DNA from: an uncultured Faecalibacterium sp.
Lineage (GTDB): Bacteria; Bacillota; Clostridia; Oscillospirales; Ruminococcaceae
Assembly (NCBI GenBank): GCA_934553285.1
Contig: CAKTFD010000107.1
Span: 1-7,062 of the forward strand
Length of the DNA stretch: 7,062 nt
Direction of reading: 5' to 3'
Shown here: piece after piece, positions 1-5,504 of the stretch
How positions within the stretch are numbered: the first letter of the stretch is position 1
Layout of the letters: the number at the start of each line of letters is the position of its first letter
Notes under the pieces: model-generated
What the model was told of the DNA's origin: nothing
What the model saw: only the letters and a program-made list of their open reading frames with translations
Database searches by the model: none
Made by a program: the position numbers and the translations under genes

Positions 1-2
1 TG

Positions 3-56
3 ATTCCCAGATATATCCATGATAGAATAAGAAGAGATTTCAGACAATCATATTAA
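3..56 (+). CDS. possible C-terminal tail of an unknown gene, cut by the left edge
   Basis: An open frame from the left edge reads IPRYIHDRIRRDFRQSY and then stops at TAA 54-56. The stop lies a few bases before a hairpin with a T-run (63-97), the arrangement expected for the end of a real gene. The tail is short, basic and aromatic, and I do not recognise its family. Chance open frames of 17 codons are common, so the terminator just after it is the only real support. Confidence 0.25.
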   Translation: MPRYIHDRIRRDFRQSY

Positions 57-62
57 AAACCG

Positions 63-97
63 GTATCCTCCATTTTCCATGTGGAGGATACTTTTTT
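63..97 (+). terminator. Rho-independent terminator
   Basis: Bases 64-72 (TATCCTCCA) pair perfectly with 82-90 (TGGAGGATA), and G63-C91 extends the stem to 10 bp with a 9-base loop. Six T residues follow at 92-97. It probably ends whatever plus-strand gene enters from the left. An A-run at 55-59 gives a weaker U-tail on the minus strand, so some bidirectional activity is possible. Confidence 0.6.
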
Positions 98-123
98 ATT
101 TTCAAGCATCGTTTTCTCAACGC

Positions 124-165
124 AAAAAAGCCCCCGCCCATCACATTTCTGTGAAACACAGAGGC
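124..165 (-). terminator. possible terminator after the RHH remnant
   Basis: Read on the minus strand, GCCTCTGT (165-158) can pair through several G-U wobbles with GCGGGGGC (137-130), followed at once by six T residues (129-124). It starts about ten bases after the stop of the RHH remnant. An alternative small hairpin (CTGTG/CACAG) sits inside it. The many wobble pairs make this a modest call. Confidence 0.4.
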
Positions 166-174
166 CTTCTACTG

Positions 175-406
175 CTAGACTTTAATCAGGTCTGGGGAGA
201 TGGAACAACACTCTCCTTCTGCTAGGTCAGTGTCCCCCTCCAGATTTTTAACTATCCCCGGAGTGCCTGATGCGGCGTTTTCCTGCTCCATTCTGGCGCA
301 TACCGCTTCGTAGATATAGGCGTTTACGCTTTGCCCTGCCTGTTTTGCTTGCCTGTTGGATGGTGGGGTTTGCCTTGGCAGCGGGTCTTAAATCACGGTT
401 ACGCAC
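175..406 (-). pseudogene. frameshifted remnant of a small ribbon-helix-helix (RHH) DNA-binding protein
   Basis: A GTG at 406-404 lies nine bases after a good AAGGAGG-type ribosome binding site (around 415-423). From it the frame reads RNRDLRPAAKANPTIQQASK. One extra base in the AAAA run (343-346 on the plus strand) breaks the frame. Skipping that base, it continues QAGQSVNAYIYEAVCARMEQE and on to ...SPDLIKV with TAG at 177-175, about 76 residues in all. The segment AGQSVNAYI-EAV-RMEQE resembles the helix-turn-helix half of Arc/HicB-like RHH proteins found on plasmids and integrative elements, which bind DNA as dimers and often control toxin-antitoxin or transfer genes. The usual N-terminal beta strand before helix A is hard to see, so the 5' part may also be degraded. 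A sequencing error in the A-run is the main alternative to a true pseudogene. Family assignment is by recall of motifs, not by search. Confidence 0.5.
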
Positions 407-473
407 GAGAGAGACTCCTCCTTTTTTCGCGAAAAATCCCTCTCGCCCCTCTAGCGTTTCCAGAAATTGGAGC

Positions 474-514
474 AAAAAGAAAAAGCCCAAAATCATTCGA
501 ATCAACGAACGATT
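474..514 (-). terminator. probable tRNA-Leu terminator
   Basis: On the minus strand AATCGTTCG (514-506) pairs with CGAATGATT (499-491), 9 bp with one G-U pair and a 6-base loop, starting 13 bases past the tRNA 3' end. Downstream come TT, then GGGC, then two T5 runs ending at 474. The interrupted U-tail makes it weaker than a textbook terminator. Confidence 0.45.
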
Positions 515-527
515 CTGAGCTTCTATA

Positions 528-611
528 TGCCGCCGACGGGGGTCGAACCCGTACTCTGTCTCCAGAAAGGGATTTTAAGTCCCTCGTGTCTGCCAATTTC
601 ACCACAGCGGC
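528..611 (-). tRNA. tRNA-Leu, anticodon UAA
   Basis: The minus strand folds as a class II tRNA of 84 nt. The acceptor stem is GCCGCTG (611-605) with CGGCGGC (535-529), including one G-U pair, and the discriminator base is A (528). The D-arm has the leucine-type GTGAAATTGGCAGACAC. The anticodon arm is AGGGA-CTTAAAA-TCCCT, giving anticodon TAA, which reads UUA and by wobble UUG. A long variable arm of about 15 nt follows. The T-arm is ACGGG-TTCGACC-CCCGT. The 3' CCA is not encoded, so it must be added by a nucleotidyltransferase. The 3' end faces the mobile-looking stretch at 1-527. Confidence 0.96.
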
Positions 612-741
612 GCAAACCCGGCTTACAAAGCCCTGCTGCCCTCCATGTCCAAAGGGAGCCGGGAATAACAGGAGCGAGGTTATAATATGACAACCAAACT
701 GACGCAATGCAATTTGGAAGTTATCGAAATCAGCGGCTTTT

Positions 742-770
742 ATGATACAATAGTTTCCCTGCTTTGTCAA
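742..770 (-). promoter_or_regulatory. sigma-A-like promoter upstream of tRNA-Leu
   Basis: On the minus strand a perfect -35 TTGACA (770-765) is followed by a 17-base spacer and a -10 TATCAT (747-742). This is the best promoter match in the window. Transcription would begin near 735, giving a leader of about 120 nt before the tRNA. It begins only 25 bases after the pncB stop, and I see no terminator between them, so pncB read-through could also reach the tRNA. Confidence 0.7.
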
Positions 771-794
771 GGAAAACTGCTTTTTTCATGCTGC

Positions 795-2312
795 TTACAC
801 CTTGCCGCCATGCAGCTCTGCATACATCCGGGAACGGCACTCGGCCACTGCGGGGGTCATGTTCACGTAATGCTTGTGCGGGCACTCCAGACGCAGCTCG
901 CTCTCCCAAGTCTCCTCGGTAAGCTGCTTGGCGATATAAGCCTTTTTCTCTGCGATGGAGGGCAGCTCAATGGCCAGCTTTCCGCCCAGGATATGGGGCA
1001 CCAGCAGCTGCCGTACCGCACTGGGGGTAAAGGTGATGGTGCGCTCGATGGCATCCGAGTCCAGATTGACCATGGTGATGGGCTTGCCTGCCTCGATGAC
1101 CTCGCCATCCATAGCGATCAGGTCGCACTGTGCCTGCCCATTTTCATCGTACAGGCGCCAGGGCATCTTTTTGCCCGGGATGATGGCCTTGCTGGCAGAA
1201 TCCGAACATTTCATCTTGGGAGTATAGCTGCCGTCCGGCTTCTTCACCGCCACCAGCTTATATACGCCGCCAAACACGGGGTCGGAGGCGGAAGTGATCA
1301 GGTTCTCACCTACACCGTAGGAATCAAAGTGGGCGTGCTCATACAGCTCCATGTTGGCGATCTTCTTTTCGTCCAAGCCGTTGGATGCCACCAGCTTGAT
1401 GTAGGGCTTGCCGGCAGCGTCCAGCGCCTTGCGCAGCCGCTTGGAACCGCGTGCCAGGTCGCCGGAGTCGATACGGGCGCTCTTAACGCGGCGGTTGGGG
1501 TCATCGGGATACTTCTCGATGAGATAATCATCCAGCTTGATGAGGTTGGGCAGGCCGCTCTCCATGATATTATAGGTATCCAGCAGCAGGCTGACCGAAT
1601 CCGGGTAGGTATCGGCAAACGCCTTAAAGGCATCGAACTCAGTGGGGAAGAACTCGATAAAGCTGTGGGCCACCGTACCCACTGCCTTAACGTCCGCGCC
1701 AAACTTCATTTCTGCCAGGCAGTTGGCAGTACCAATGCAGCCGCCCAGCACCGCAGCGTAGGCGCCATCGTTGCCGGCGCTCTCGCCCTGGGCGCGGCGG
1801 GTACCAAACTCCATAACATTGCGCGGGGTGTGGGTGTTCAGGCCCGTAACGCGGGTGGCCTTGGTGGCGATCAGGCTGTGGAAGTTCATGGTCTGCAGCA
1901 GGTAGGTCTCGATCAAAATCGCACCCACCAGGTCGCACTCGATGCGCACCATCTGCACATGGGGGTAGCACACGGTACCCTCGGGCAGGGCGTACATATC
2001 GCCCTGCCACTTGTAGGTGCGCAGATAGTTACAGAACTCCTCGCTCATACCCTTGGTACGCAGCCAGTGGATATCCTGCTCGTTAAAATGGTAGTTCATC
2101 AAAAAGCGGGTCAGTTTACGCTGGCCTGCGCTGATGGAATAGCCCTGGTTATCCGGGTTCTTGCGGAAGAACATATCAAACACCAGCGTGGTGTCCTTAA
2201 AGCCATGCAGGAACAGGCAGTTTGCCATGGTAAATTCGTAAAAATCTACGACCATCGCGGGGTTATCGTAATCCTCATCCGGAATATAAGGCTCGACCTT
2301 GATCTCGTTCAT
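795..2312 (-). CDS. pncB: nicotinate phosphoribosyltransferase
   Basis: Cytosolic enzyme of the Preiss-Handler NAD salvage pathway. It joins nicotinate and PRPP to give nicotinate mononucleotide, coupled to ATP hydrolysis. The 505-residue protein has the family hallmarks in order: DFYEFTMA near residue 23, EFGTRRAQ at 168-175, the phospho-acceptor histidine in GTVAHS (His216), DTYNIMESGLPN at 245-256, RIDSGDLA at 280-287 and YGVGENL at 332-338. Its length is normal for the Firmicutes type. I chose the ATG at 2312 (MNEIKVEP) because AAAGGA lies nine bases before it. The frame stays open to 2402, but the extra 30 residues look like noncoding leader and would begin close to the predicted transcription start. 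It has its own promoter (2420-2448) and is separated from guaB by a terminator, so it is probably monocistronic. Confidence 0.95.
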   Translation of the reverse strand: MNEIKVEPYIPDEDYDNPAMVVDFYEFTMANCLFLHGFKDTTLVFDMFFRKNPDNQGYSISAGQRKLTRFLMNYHFNEQDIHWLRTKGMSEEFCNYLRTYKWQGDMYALPEGTVCYPHVQMVRIECDLVGAILIETYLLQTMNFHSLIATKATRVTGLNTHTPRNVMEFGTRRAQGESAGNDGAYAAVLGGCIGTANCLAEMKFGADVKAVGTVAHSFIEFFPTEFDAFKAFADTYPDSVSLLLDTYNIMESGLPNLIKLDDYLIEKYPDDPNRRVKSARIDSGDLARGSKRLRKALDAAGKPYIKLVASNGLDEKKIANMELYEHAHFDSYGVGENLITSASDPVFGGVYKLVAVKKPDGSYTPKMKCSDSASKAIIPGKKMPWRLYDENGQAQCDLIAMDGEVIEAGKPITMVNLDSDAIERTITFTPSAVRQLLVPHILGGKLAIELPSIAEKKAYIAKQLTEETWESELRLECPHKHYVNMTPAVAECRSRMYAELHGGKV

Positions 2313-2364
2313 GAACGTTTTCCTTTCTTCTTGCCAGGCGCCGGGTCTCCCCTGTTCTGCGCCG

Positions 2365-2426
2365 CCTGCCGTACCCGGCAGGAGAATATGCCGCTCTGTC
2401 AAGACAGTGCGTTTCTATCATGATAG
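2365..2426 (-). promoter_or_regulatory. palindromes and leader hairpin of pncB (candidate operators)
   Basis: Three inverted repeats sit in the pncB start region. CTATCATGATAG (2415-2426) is a perfect 12-bp palindrome overlapping the -10 box. CTGTC-AA-GACAG (2396-2407) lies just downstream of the expected transcription start. CCTGCCG-TACC-CGGCAGG (2365-2382) would form a 7-bp stem in the mRNA leader about 55 bases before the start codon. Repressor sites overlapping -10 and +1 are a common way to control NAD genes in Firmicutes, but I cannot assign these to a named regulator. Confidence 0.35.
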
Positions 2427-2448
2427 CACGATTTCCCTGCCGGTGCAA
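2420..2448 (-). promoter_or_regulatory. pncB promoter
   Basis: On the minus strand -35 TTGCAC (2448-2443), a 17-base spacer and -10 TATCAT (2425-2420) form a good sigma-A-type promoter, and the TGC before the -10 gives an extended -10 element. Transcription would begin near 2413, leaving a leader of about 100 nt. Confidence 0.65.
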
Positions 2449-2460
2449 GTATTTTCGGGC

Positions 2461-2504
2461 AAAAAGGAGGGGCTGCTGCACATTGCTTTGTGCGGCAGCC
2501 CCTC
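2461..2504 (-). terminator. guaB terminator
   Basis: Bases 2467-2481 and 2490-2504 form a 15-bp stem with a single G-U pair and an 8-base loop. On the minus strand the 3' arm is followed by CC and five T residues (2465-2461). It begins 40 bases after the guaB stop, and the plus-strand side has no T-run, so it is directional. Confidence 0.9.
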
Positions 2505-2543
2505 GGTGTTCAAGATACGATTTTGCTTTGTACAAAAACAGCC

Positions 2544-4058
2544 TTAGCCGTTCATGATGCTGGGCGTAGCGTTTTTCAGCACAACATCGTGGCTGCCGCC
2601 CTCCACGATGGAGGTGGAGGAAACAACGGTCAGCTTGGCCTTCTGCTGCAGCTCCGGGATGGAGAGCGCGCCGCAGTTGCACATGGTGCTCTTGACCTTG
2701 TACAGGGTGGTCTGCACGCCATCGGCCAGGGGGCCTGCGTAGGGCACGTAGCTGTCCACGCCTTCCTCAAAGCTCAGCTTGGTGGAACCGCCCAGGTCGT
2801 AACGCTGCCAGTTGCGGGCACGGTTGGAGCCTTCGCCCCAGTATTCCTTCATATACTGGCCATTGATGCGCACCTTGTTGGTGGGGCTTTCGTCAAAGCG
2901 GGCAAAGTAACGGCCCAGCATCACAAAGTCTGCGCCCATGGCCAGCGCCAGGGTGATGTGGTAGTCGTGGACGATGCCGCCATCGGAGCAAATAGGCACA
3001 TAGATGCCGGTCTCCTTGTAGTATTCGTCACGTGCCTTGGCCACCTCGATAACAGCGGTAGCCTGGCCGCGGCCGATGCCCTTGGTCTCGCGGGTGATGC
3101 AGATGGAGCCGCCGCCGATGCCGATCTTCACAAAGTCAGCGCCGGCCTCGGCCAGGAAACGGAAGCCCTCGGCATCCACCACGTTGCCGGCGCCCACCTT
3201 GACGGTGTCGCCGTAGTGCTCGCGGATCCAGCCGATGGTGCGGCTCTGCCACTCGGAGTAGCCCTCGGAGGAGTCGATGCACAGCACATCCACACCGGCC
3301 TCGACCAGTGCGGGCACGCGCTGCGCGTAATCGCGGGTATTGATGCCGGCACCCACCACGTAGCTCTTGTTCTTATCCAGCAGCTCGTTGACGTTTTCCT
3401 TGTGAGAATCGTAGTCCTTGCGGAACACCATATACACCAGGTTGCCCTCGGCATCCACCAGCGGCAGGGTGTTGATCTTGTTATCCCAGATGATATTGTT
3501 GCAGTCATGCAGGGAGGTGTGGGCCGGTGCGGTGACCAGCTTTTCCAGCGGGGTCATAAAGGTAGTGACACAGGCATCGTCCGGGGTGTGGTTGACACGG
3601 TAATCGCGGGAGGCCACAATGCCCAGCAGCTTGCCGCCCGGGGTGCCATCGGCGGTGATGGCGATGGTGGAGTGGCCGGTGCGGGCTTTCAGCTCCAGCA
3701 CATCGTGCAGGGTAGCGGTGGGTGCCAGGTTGGAGTCGGACACGACATAGCCGGCCTTAAAGCTCTTGACGCGGCGCACCATAGCTGCCTCGTTCTCGAT
3801 GCTCTGCGAGCCGTAGATAAAGGAAACGCCGCCCTGCCGTGCCAGTGCAATGGCCAGCTTATCGCCGGAGACCGACTGCATGATGGCGCTGATCATGGGG
3901 ATATTCATCTGCAGCGGGCAATCCTCCTGCCCCTTGCGGTACTTGACCAGCGGGGTCTTCAGGCTGACAGCCGTGGGCACATTTTCCGCAGAGGAATAGC
4001 CGGGGACCAGCAGGTACTCGCCAAAGGTGCGGGAAGGTTCTTCGTAGAAATAAGCCAT
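2544..4058 (-). CDS. guaB: IMP dehydrogenase, Tritrichomonas-like type
   Basis: Cytosolic enzyme that oxidises IMP to XMP with NAD, the committed step of guanine nucleotide synthesis. The 504-residue protein has an (alpha/beta)8 catalytic domain interrupted by a two-CBS regulatory module at about residues 97-215. Visible sites are Asp262-Ser263-Ser264 (NAD side), GIGGGSICITR at 313-323 with catalytic Cys320, the SDGG phosphate loop at 358-361, and the flap dyad Arg419-Tyr420 in WQRYDLGG. These match the Tritrichomonas foetus enzyme residues (Asp261, Cys319, Arg418, Tyr419) with a one-residue offset. GIGGGSICITRE-KGIGRGQATAV and the 'STMCNCGA' tail differ from the commoner bacterial GIGPGSICTTR form. 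I chose the ATG at 4058 because AGGAG lies seven bases upstream. A TTG two codons earlier is possible but less likely. It is followed by its own terminator. Confidence 0.95.
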   Translation of the reverse strand: MAYFYEEPSRTFGEYLLVPGYSSAENVPTAVSLKTPLVKYRKGQEDCPLQMNIPMISAIMQSVSGDKLAIALARQGGVSFIYGSQSIENEAAMVRRVKSFKAGYVVSDSNLAPTATLHDVLELKARTGHSTIAITADGTPGGKLLGIVASRDYRVNHTPDDACVTTFMTPLEKLVTAPAHTSLHDCNNIIWDNKINTLPLVDAEGNLVYMVFRKDYDSHKENVNELLDKNKSYVVGAGINTRDYAQRVPALVEAGVDVLCIDSSEGYSEWQSRTIGWIREHYGDTVKVGAGNVVDAEGFRFLAEAGADFVKIGIGGGSICITRETKGIGRGQATAVIEVAKARDEYYKETGIYVPICSDGGIVHDYHITLALAMGADFVMLGRYFARFDESPTNKVRINGQYMKEYWGEGSNRARNWQRYDLGGSTKLSFEEGVDSYVPYAGPLADGVQTTLYKVKSTMCNCGALSIPELQQKAKLTVVSSTSIVEGGSHDVVLKNATPSIMNG

Positions 4059-4117
4059 ACTCAAACTCCTTTTCTCTTAACGCATCCGATACAAATCAGC
4101 ATCAAAATCATTCATGT

Positions 4118-4146
4118 TTGCTGCTTATAAATTGATTGTATATACT
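4118..4146 (+). promoter_or_regulatory. candidate promoter for the plus-strand RNA
   Basis: TTGCTG (4118-4123), a 17-base spacer and TATACT (4141-4146, 5 of 6 consensus) would start transcription near 4153, three bases before the closing stem of the proposed RNA. It overlaps the candidate guaB promoter on the other strand. Confidence 0.45.
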
Positions 4147-4172
4147 TTACCACAAAGCCCGCCAGAATACAA
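4144..4172 (-). promoter_or_regulatory. candidate guaB promoter
   Basis: On the minus strand TTGTAT (4172-4167), a 17-base spacer and TAAAGT (4149-4144) lie about 85 bases before the guaB start codon. Both hexamers are imperfect (3 and 4 of 6). I chose it for spacing and position. I see no known purine or other riboswitch motif in the leader. Confidence 0.3.
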
Positions 4173-4347
4173 ACCCCTGCCGCGCCAAACTTTATAATTG
4201 TCCTTTGCATAAAAACAGACAAATTGCCAAGCGTTTATGCGCATTGGTCGTACTTTATTTTTTGAAGTATCACTTTTCCTTCCGGTACGGCGGGCTGTTC
4301 CGGGATGCAAAAAAGCTCGTCCGGAAAACCAGACGAGCCTTTTTGCA
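4153..4347 (+). ncRNA. candidate structured small RNA of about 195 nt, possibly 6S-like
   Basis: No protein gene explains this stretch, yet it has the outline of a transcription unit: a promoter ending at 4146, a long-range perfect stem AGCCCGCC (4156-4163) with GGCGGGCT (4289-4296), and a terminator beginning ten bases later. Inside, GCATAAA (4208-4214) and TTTATGC (4235-4241) pair 7 bp apart from a 20-base loop, flanked by short CC/GG, ATAA/TTAT and ACTT/AAGT helices. This leaves an unpaired bubble of about 20-25 nt on each side below the closing stem. A closing stem, central bubble and long imperfect hairpin at this length resemble 6S RNA (ssrS), which mimics an open promoter and sequesters sigma-A RNA polymerase. 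I did not find a conserved 6S sequence block, so the identity is a guess. The region could instead be a minus-strand structure, but the promoter and T-run placement favour the plus strand. Confidence 0.4.
4306..4347 (+). terminator. bidirectional terminator
   Basis: GCTCGTC (4315-4321) pairs with GACGAGC (4332-4338), and GG/CC closes an AAAA loop above one C-A mismatch. The flanks continue the dyad as TGCAAAAA (4306-4313) and TTTTTGCA (4340-4347). The plus strand has T5 after the stem and the minus strand T6, so it can act both ways. No protein gene ends here on either strand, which is the main reason to suspect a small RNA gene before it. Confidence 0.75.
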
Positions 4348-4489
4348 CACGAAGCGGGATACTGCCTGTGCGGCGCATGGATCACAGCTGTGAAGGAGAA
4401 CAGCCGGAGGAGGAAGATCGGCGCCCAGCATCCCTAAAAACAAGAAGAAAAAGATTTCACACACACAGCTCCGGGGCATCGCCCCTTGC

Positions 4490-4565
4490 TGTAACCATAT
4501 TGTAACTCTTTTGAAATCGTTTTGCAATAGGGTTTTGTAATTTTTTTGTAATTTATTTTGTTAAC
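4490..4565 (+). repeat. helically phased array of seven TGTAA-like repeats
   Basis: Seven short units recur with their G at 4491, 4502, 4513, 4524, 4537, 4548 and 4560, giving spacings of 11, 11, 11, 13, 11 and 12. The cores are TGTAAC, TGTAAC, TGAAAT, TGCAAT, TGTAAT, TGTAAT and TGTTAA. On the minus strand the consensus is TTACA(A/G) with about five bases between units. One-turn spacing of a hexamer is the pattern of direct-repeat boxes bound by PhoB/OmpR-family response regulators (for example the TT-ACA repeats of Bacillus PhoP). It lies 120-195 bases before the NadX-like gene. An AT-rich degenerate minisatellite or curved DNA is the alternative. Confidence 0.6.
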
Positions 4566-4626
4566 TTTTTATGTCTTTTTTCAGAAGGAGCTGCTGCAAA
4601 CATCATTTCCCTTTTTGTGTCCTGTA

Positions 4627-4661
4627 TGATATACTTATTTTGAATATGCTGCCTCTGGCAG
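4627..4661 (+). promoter_or_regulatory. candidate extended -10 promoter and leader hairpin of the NadX-like operon
   Basis: TGATATACT (4627-4635) fits an extended -10 element, but I see no good -35 at 16-18 bases, as would suit an activator-dependent promoter. Transcription would start near 4642. CTGCC-TCT-GGCAG (4649-4661) forms a small hairpin ending five bases before the AAGGAG at 4666-4671. Confidence 0.3.
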
Positions 4662-4685
4662 AAAAAAGGAGTTTAGGATACGGAT

Positions 4686-5486
4686 ATGAAAACAAAACTG
4701 GGCATCGTAGGCTGCGGCTTTCTGGGCAACATCGTGGCCGATGCATGGAAGAACGGCCTGCTGCCGGACTACGAGCTGGTGGGTGTGACCAGCCGCACCC
4801 GCGCTTCGGCTGAAAAGACTGCCGCCAGGGTGGGCTGTGCCGTCTGCGATGATGTGGATGCACTGCTGGCGCTGGAACCGGCGTACATCGTGGAGGCTGC
4901 CTCGGTGGAGTCTGTGCGCGCCATGGCCATCCCGGTGTTGAAGCGCGGCGTCAACCTGGTCATCCTGTCCATCGGTGCTTTTGCCGACCTGGATTTTTAC
5001 GCCCAGGTCAAAGCTGCCGCCGTGGAGGGCGGTGCCAGGGTGCATCTGGCCAGCGGTGCCATCGGCGGCTTTGATGTGCTGCAGACCGTTACCCTGATGG
5101 CGCAGGCACAGGGCCTGCCGGAGACTGCCGGCATCGAGACCCACACCGGAGCACGCGGCTTCCGCAATACGCCGGTCTGGGCAGAGCATCTGCTCACCGA
5201 CACCGAAAAAACCACGGTGTTTACCGGCAATGCCAAGCAGGCCATTGCCACCTTCCCCCGCCGGGTAAACGTTGCCGTGGCCACCTCGCTGGCCACCACC
5301 GGCCCCGAGATCACCGGTGTTACCATGCACTCGGTGCCCGGCTGGGTGGGCGATGACCACCGCATTACCGCCGAGATCGAGGGTGTAAAGGCTGTGGTGG
5401 ACATCTGCTCGTCCACCAGTGCCATTGCAGGCTGGAGCGCGGTTTCCCTGCTGCGCAACCTGGCCTCGCCGGTCTGTTTTTATTGA
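4686..5486 (+). CDS. L-aspartate dehydrogenase family protein (NadX-like, DUF108)
   Basis: Predicted cytosolic NAD(P)-dependent oxidoreductase of 266 residues. Characterised family members oxidise L-aspartate to iminoaspartate, which NadA can use for NAD synthesis. The N-terminal Rossmann fold starts at once with GIVGCGFLGN (residues 6-15). The family signature SGAIGGFD lies at 123-130. The C-terminal domain has FPRRVNVAVATSLA at 190-203 and DDHRITAEIEG at 223-233, where His225 is the expected catalytic histidine. The usual NPKTS stretch near the end is not intact: only the TS of CSSTSAIAGWSAVSLL remains, so the substrate may differ. The start ATG is fixed by an in-frame TAG at 4674. AGGA lies seven bases upstream, and a better AAGGAG lies fourteen bases upstream, which is long. 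It is the first gene of a three-gene run and no nadA or nadC is visible nearby, so a role in NAD synthesis is inference. Confidence 0.78.
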   Translation: MKTKLGIVGCGFLGNIVADAWKNGLLPDYELVGVTSRTRASAEKTAARVGCAVCDDVDALLALEPAYIVEAASVESVRAMAIPVLKRGVNLVILSIGAFADLDFYAQVKAAAVEGGARVHLASGAIGGFDVLQTVTLMAQAQGLPETAGIETHTGARGFRNTPVWAEHLLTDTEKTTVFTGNAKQAIATFPRRVNVAVATSLATTGPEITGVTMHSVPGWVGDDHRITAEIEGVKAVVDICSSTSAIAGWSAVSLLRNLASPVCFY

Positions 5487-5504
5487 TAACTGGAGGTGCA
5501 CAAC

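Noticed and set aside
2313..2402. Thirty-residue N-terminal extension of PncB
   Set aside because: It has no ribosome site, would start about ten bases after the predicted transcription start, contains the leader hairpin, and the internal ATG at 2312 has a proper ribosome site.
687..2423. Long plus-strand open frame of 578 codons opposite pncB
   Set aside because: It mirrors pncB in the opposite strand, its translation is low-complexity (rich in G, L, H, Q, V) with no family motifs, and pncB is unmistakable.
2490..4130. Long plus-strand open frame of 546 codons opposite guaB
   Set aside because: It is a shadow of guaB caused by G/C-rich third positions, with no recognisable domain.
4128..4247. 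Minus-strand 39-codon open frame (MRINAWQF...)
   Set aside because: It has no ribosome binding site, and it lies over the proposed RNA and promoter sequences.
4271..4290. Minus-strand CCGGAAGGA resembling the SRP RNA apical loop
   Set aside because: The rest of the SRP core (AGGTC before it and GCAGCC after it) is missing, so it is a chance match.
4473..4485. Small hairpin GGGGC-ATC-GCCCC
   Set aside because: Only 5 bp with a three-base loop, and no T-run on either strand. Too weak to call a terminator or a regulatory element.
4377..4505. Plus-strand 42-codon charged open frame (MDHSCEGEQPEEED...)
   Set aside because: It has no ribosome binding site, no recognisable family, and it overlaps the start of the repeat array.
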